In this document: one piece after another, positions 62,102 through 64,000 of the stretch
How the letters are laid out: every line of letters starts with the position of its first letter
Numbering within the stretch: position 1 is the stretch's first letter
Source of the DNA: Gammaproteobacteria bacterium
GTDB taxonomy: Bacteria; Pseudomonadota; Gammaproteobacteria; Pseudomonadales; Azotimanducaceae
DNA: 64,000 nucleotides
Reading direction: 5' to 3'
Assembly: GCA_021773555.1 (NCBI GenBank)
Contig: JAJFKA010000069.1
Location: 1-64,000 of the forward strand
The notes under the pieces: model-generated
Databases searched by the model: none
The model's input: the letters and a program-made list of their open reading frames with translations, nothing else
What the model was told of the DNA's origin: nothing
Translations under genes and position numbers: made by a program

Positions 62102-63340
62102 TCACGCCAACACGTTCATCGATGCCAGCTTGAGCGGTGCGCGGTCGTAACCCAGGAAATCGAGTGGTGCGAGAGTGTCGAAATCTGCGGATAATCCGGT
62201 GATGGTTTGTGCGAGTATGGAGCCGATGGCAGGCGCCAGTTTAAAGCCGTGACCGCTGAAGCCGTTGGCCACATGGAAACCCCGAATTGCGGTTTCGCCA
62301 ACGATTGGATGCACGTCGTTCAGATTGACGGTATACAAGCCGCAATATCCTGAAATCCGACCGTGATAGGGCAGTGCAGGAATCCTGTGATGCAGGGCGT
62401 GTAGCTTTGCTTGTTTGAATTCCTCATCGACCATGCCATCGTAGTCATCTGGGTTCACAGCCTGTCGCTCGTCCTGCTCGAGGGTTGATCCGAGAACGAT
62501 CTGTGCCCCCTGGTTCTGGCTTCGAAAATAGATACCGCCGACCATGTCGCAACACACGGGAAGGTTGCCAACAACTTCACGAGGGCGATTCAGGTGAATT
62601 ATCTGGATGCGCGTCGGCTGTAACTTCCAGCGCTGATCAAGGTTAAGCTCGCTCAGTAAGCGGTTGCACCAGGGCCCGGTTGCATTGATCACATGGTTCG
62701 ATTCAATTACCGATCCGTTCGCCAGCCTGACACCTCGGCAGTTGCCTGAATTTTCAAGCACCTGGTCGACTCGCTGATTAAACTGGATTTCAATCTGATG
62801 CTCGCGAAGGGCACGACGCAAATCCAGCAGGGCATTAACTGGATCGAAATAGCCACCGTCAACTTCGAACAGACTGGCCTCGCCGCCATTACACGGATGA
62901 TCTTCGCCGGTCACAAGGTCAGGGGGCAAGTTGCAGGGGTTAATGGCAGGAAAGCGTTCTCGAAGCTCGAGGGTGTCGAGCACCAGTGCGTTAATACTGG
63001 CTGAGTTAAGACGCGCTTGTTCCTGCTTCGCCCAACTGTCATCACCTTCGGAAAGCCACAGTACTCCATCATTCTGGAACCTGGCCAACGGATCACTGAT
63101 GCCGAGAAATTCGGGCCAGTGCCGATACGCGGCGATACCGTCCCTTGCCAGTGTGAGCATGTTGTCGACGGAGTACCGATGCCGGCAGACCGCAGAGGAA
63201 GCACCGGTCGAACCGAGACCCAGGTCCGGACCTTGTTCAACTACGGTGATTGACAGATCGGCGCGCCGCGCAATCTGGAAGGCTGTTGCCAGACCGATGA
63301 TCCCTGCGCCGATCACCACGATGTCGAAATGTTTGCTCAT
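62102..63340 (-). CDS. FAD-dependent oxidoreductase (DAO/sarcosine oxidase-like)
   Basis: A 412-residue flavoprotein with the FAD-binding VVIGAGIIGLATAF at the N-terminus and the DAO-family C-terminus GFHVANGFSGHGFKLAP. It resembles sarcosine oxidase beta subunits and glycine/D-amino-acid oxidases, which oxidise secondary or D-amino acids to imines. The internal NATGPWCNRLL segment is also typical. The substrate cannot be read. It could work with the amidohydrolase in D-amino acid use, but the genes are 18 kb apart. Confidence 0.88.
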   Translation of the reverse strand: MSKHFDIVVIGAGIIGLATAFQIARRADLSITVVEQGPDLGLGSTGASSAVCRHRYSVDNMLTLARDGIAAYRHWPEFLGISDPLARFQNDGVLWLSEGDDSWAKQEQARLNSASINALVLDTLELRERFPAINPCNLPPDLVTGEDHPCNGGEASLFEVDGGYFDPVNALLDLRRALREHQIEIQFNQRVDQVLENSGNCRGVRLANGSVIESNHVINATGPWCNRLLSELNLDQRWKLQPTRIQIIHLNRPREVVGNLPVCCDMVGGIYFRSQNQGAQIVLGSTLEQDERQAVNPDDYDGMVDEEFKQAKLHALHHRIPALPYHGRISGYCGLYTVNLNDVHPIVGETAIRGFHVANGFSGHGFKLAPAIGSILAQTITGLSADFDTLAPLDFLGYDRAPLKLASMNVLA

Positions 63341-63635
63341 AAACTTAAGAGATCTGCTTTTACGCTGACTTTATAGAATTTCAACTCGCCGGCCCAGCTT
63401 TGTCAGTCGACCTCCGTTCTGCTGCGAAGCGGGATATCCATTGAGTTTGCGGCATTCGCCTGACAAATTCCGTCGCAATTGTGACCCATTTGGACCTGAT
63501 GTCGGTTTCACGGCAGTGTCCCGCAGGCAGAATAATAAAATATTCATAATATTCAAAGAGTTATATTCCAAGGCAAGCTGGCACAGGTTGTGCACTAACT
63601 GATGACACATAGCGCATAAACAAGAGTCGGTGAGT
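63341..63635. other. Divergent intergenic region
   Basis: A 295-bp gap between the FAD oxidoreductase and the partial gene at the end of the window. It has an AT-rich core around 63530-63570 fit for promoters in both directions. A minus-strand reading frame there overlaps the next gene and looks like noise. Confidence 0.5.
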
Positions 63636-64000
63636 ATGAGCCAGCGTAGTACAGATTTTGGATGCCCGGGCAGCAGCAACAACAGGGCTAAATATGATGA
63701 AGCAGAGACGCAATGCCTGATCAACTTTGTGATTAATGAGGGTGGTGGCACCCTGACCCTGCCGCTGGCCCGGCAGATTGGTCGCCGTCTCAACAGGAAG
63801 TCCGCCAGTATTATCGGTAAGGCTCGCAGCCTGGGGCTCGATTACCGGCCCGAGGGTGAGCCCTCACCTGCGCTCGTTAAGCAAGTACCCTGCATCAGTG
63901 AAGTGCCAATGTCGGAGGCCGAGCGCGAGCCTGTGGACTCAACCAGCGATACCGGGAGTGCGTGCGAATACACACTACCTGCGCTGGGTGCGGTGGACTG
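63636..64000 (+). CDS. Myb/SANT-like DNA-binding protein, partial at window end
   Basis: An open frame that starts at ATG (or the GTG two codons earlier) and runs off the window, giving 121 residues so far. Residues 17-70 look like a Myb/SANT-type helix bundle: YDEAETQCLINFVINEGG followed by IGRRLNRKSASIIGKARSLG. The following part is acidic and low in complexity. A complete frame is needed to tell whether it is a regulator. Codon use resembles that of the neighbours. Confidence 0.6.
   Translation, partial: MSQRSTDFGCPGSSNNRAKYDEAETQCLINFVINEGGGTLTLPLARQIGRRLNRKSASIIGKARSLGLDYRPEGEPSPALVKQVPCISEVPMSEAEREPVDSTSDTGSACEYTLPALGAVD

Noticed and set aside
63371-63793. 140-residue minus-strand reading frame
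   Set aside because: It overlaps the Myb/SANT-like frame and has no domain or signal; the composition does not look like protein.
1-64000. CRISPR arrays, tRNA or rRNA genes, insertion sequences and prophage
   Set aside because: No regular direct repeats with spacers, no tRNA-like cloverleaf, no transposase or phage structural protein was seen. The only tandem repeats are the protein-coding tracts near 11.6 and 11.9 kb.

Overview
The window reads as a chromosomal segment of a Gram-negative, probably gammaproteobacterial heterotroph of a marine or environmental type. The evidence is many lipoprotein and secretion signals, a PEP-CTERM sorted protein, an E. coli-type LexA box (CTGT-N8-ACAG) in front of uvrA, MerC, ExbB/MotA-type channel parts, and a dense set of CoA-dependent catabolic genes. 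No rRNA, tRNA, CRISPR array, transposase or phage gene was seen. About 54 protein-coding genes fill the window with short gaps and many 1-11 bp overlaps.

Region 1 (0.1-12.4 kb) is the most unusual part. Past a 5'-truncated DUF4139 gene lies a nine-gene minus-strand operon. In transcription order it encodes a Pro/Ser-rich repeat lipoprotein, a second lipoprotein, a membrane-anchored pseudokinase, a membrane-anchored PEGA-repeat/FGE-like protein, a small secreted protein, a MotA/TolQ/ExbB-type channel protein, an Hsp70/actin-fold ATPase-like protein with an FHA-like tail, and two VWA proteins. Both VWA proteins carry an identical N-terminal membrane signature with an Asp at residue 17, as in ExbD/TolR/MotB. 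I read this as a possible ion-driven envelope machine whose partner subunits end in VWA domains. I do not recognise it as a named system.

Region 2 (12.6-18.4 kb) continues the envelope theme: two lipoproteins, two paralogous TPR proteins with TonB-C-like ends, and a BepA-like M48 protease.

Region 3 (18.4-33 kb) is CoA/lipid catabolism: a luciferase-family oxidoreductase, a thiolase-like protein, a YdjC deacetylase, two acyl-CoA dehydrogenases, an SDR, an SCP2-like/hydrolase fusion, a CaiB-type CoA-transferase, an aminotransferase-MFS pair and a PEP-CTERM lectin-like protein with a good intrinsic terminator. A TetR regulator faces a DUF2306 membrane protein across two 15-bp palindromes whose centres are 42 bp apart and which contain the -35 boxes.

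Region 4 (33-50 kb) is mixed: a beta-propeller lipoprotein, TauD-type and PhyH-type dioxygenases, three Nudix hydrolases, MerC, a PhoU-like/PiT phosphate pair, a molybdopterin oxidoreductase, an enoyl-CoA hydratase, a D-aminoacylase-like amidohydrolase and a DUF4097 repeat protein.

Region 5 (50-64 kb) holds DNA repair genes (uvrA with an SOS-type promoter; LigD), a WYL regulator, a CinA-like protein, a transglutaminase-like/TPR lipoprotein, a second PhyH protein, an acyl-CoA synthetase, an FAD oxidoreductase, and a Myb/SANT-like reading frame cut by the window end.
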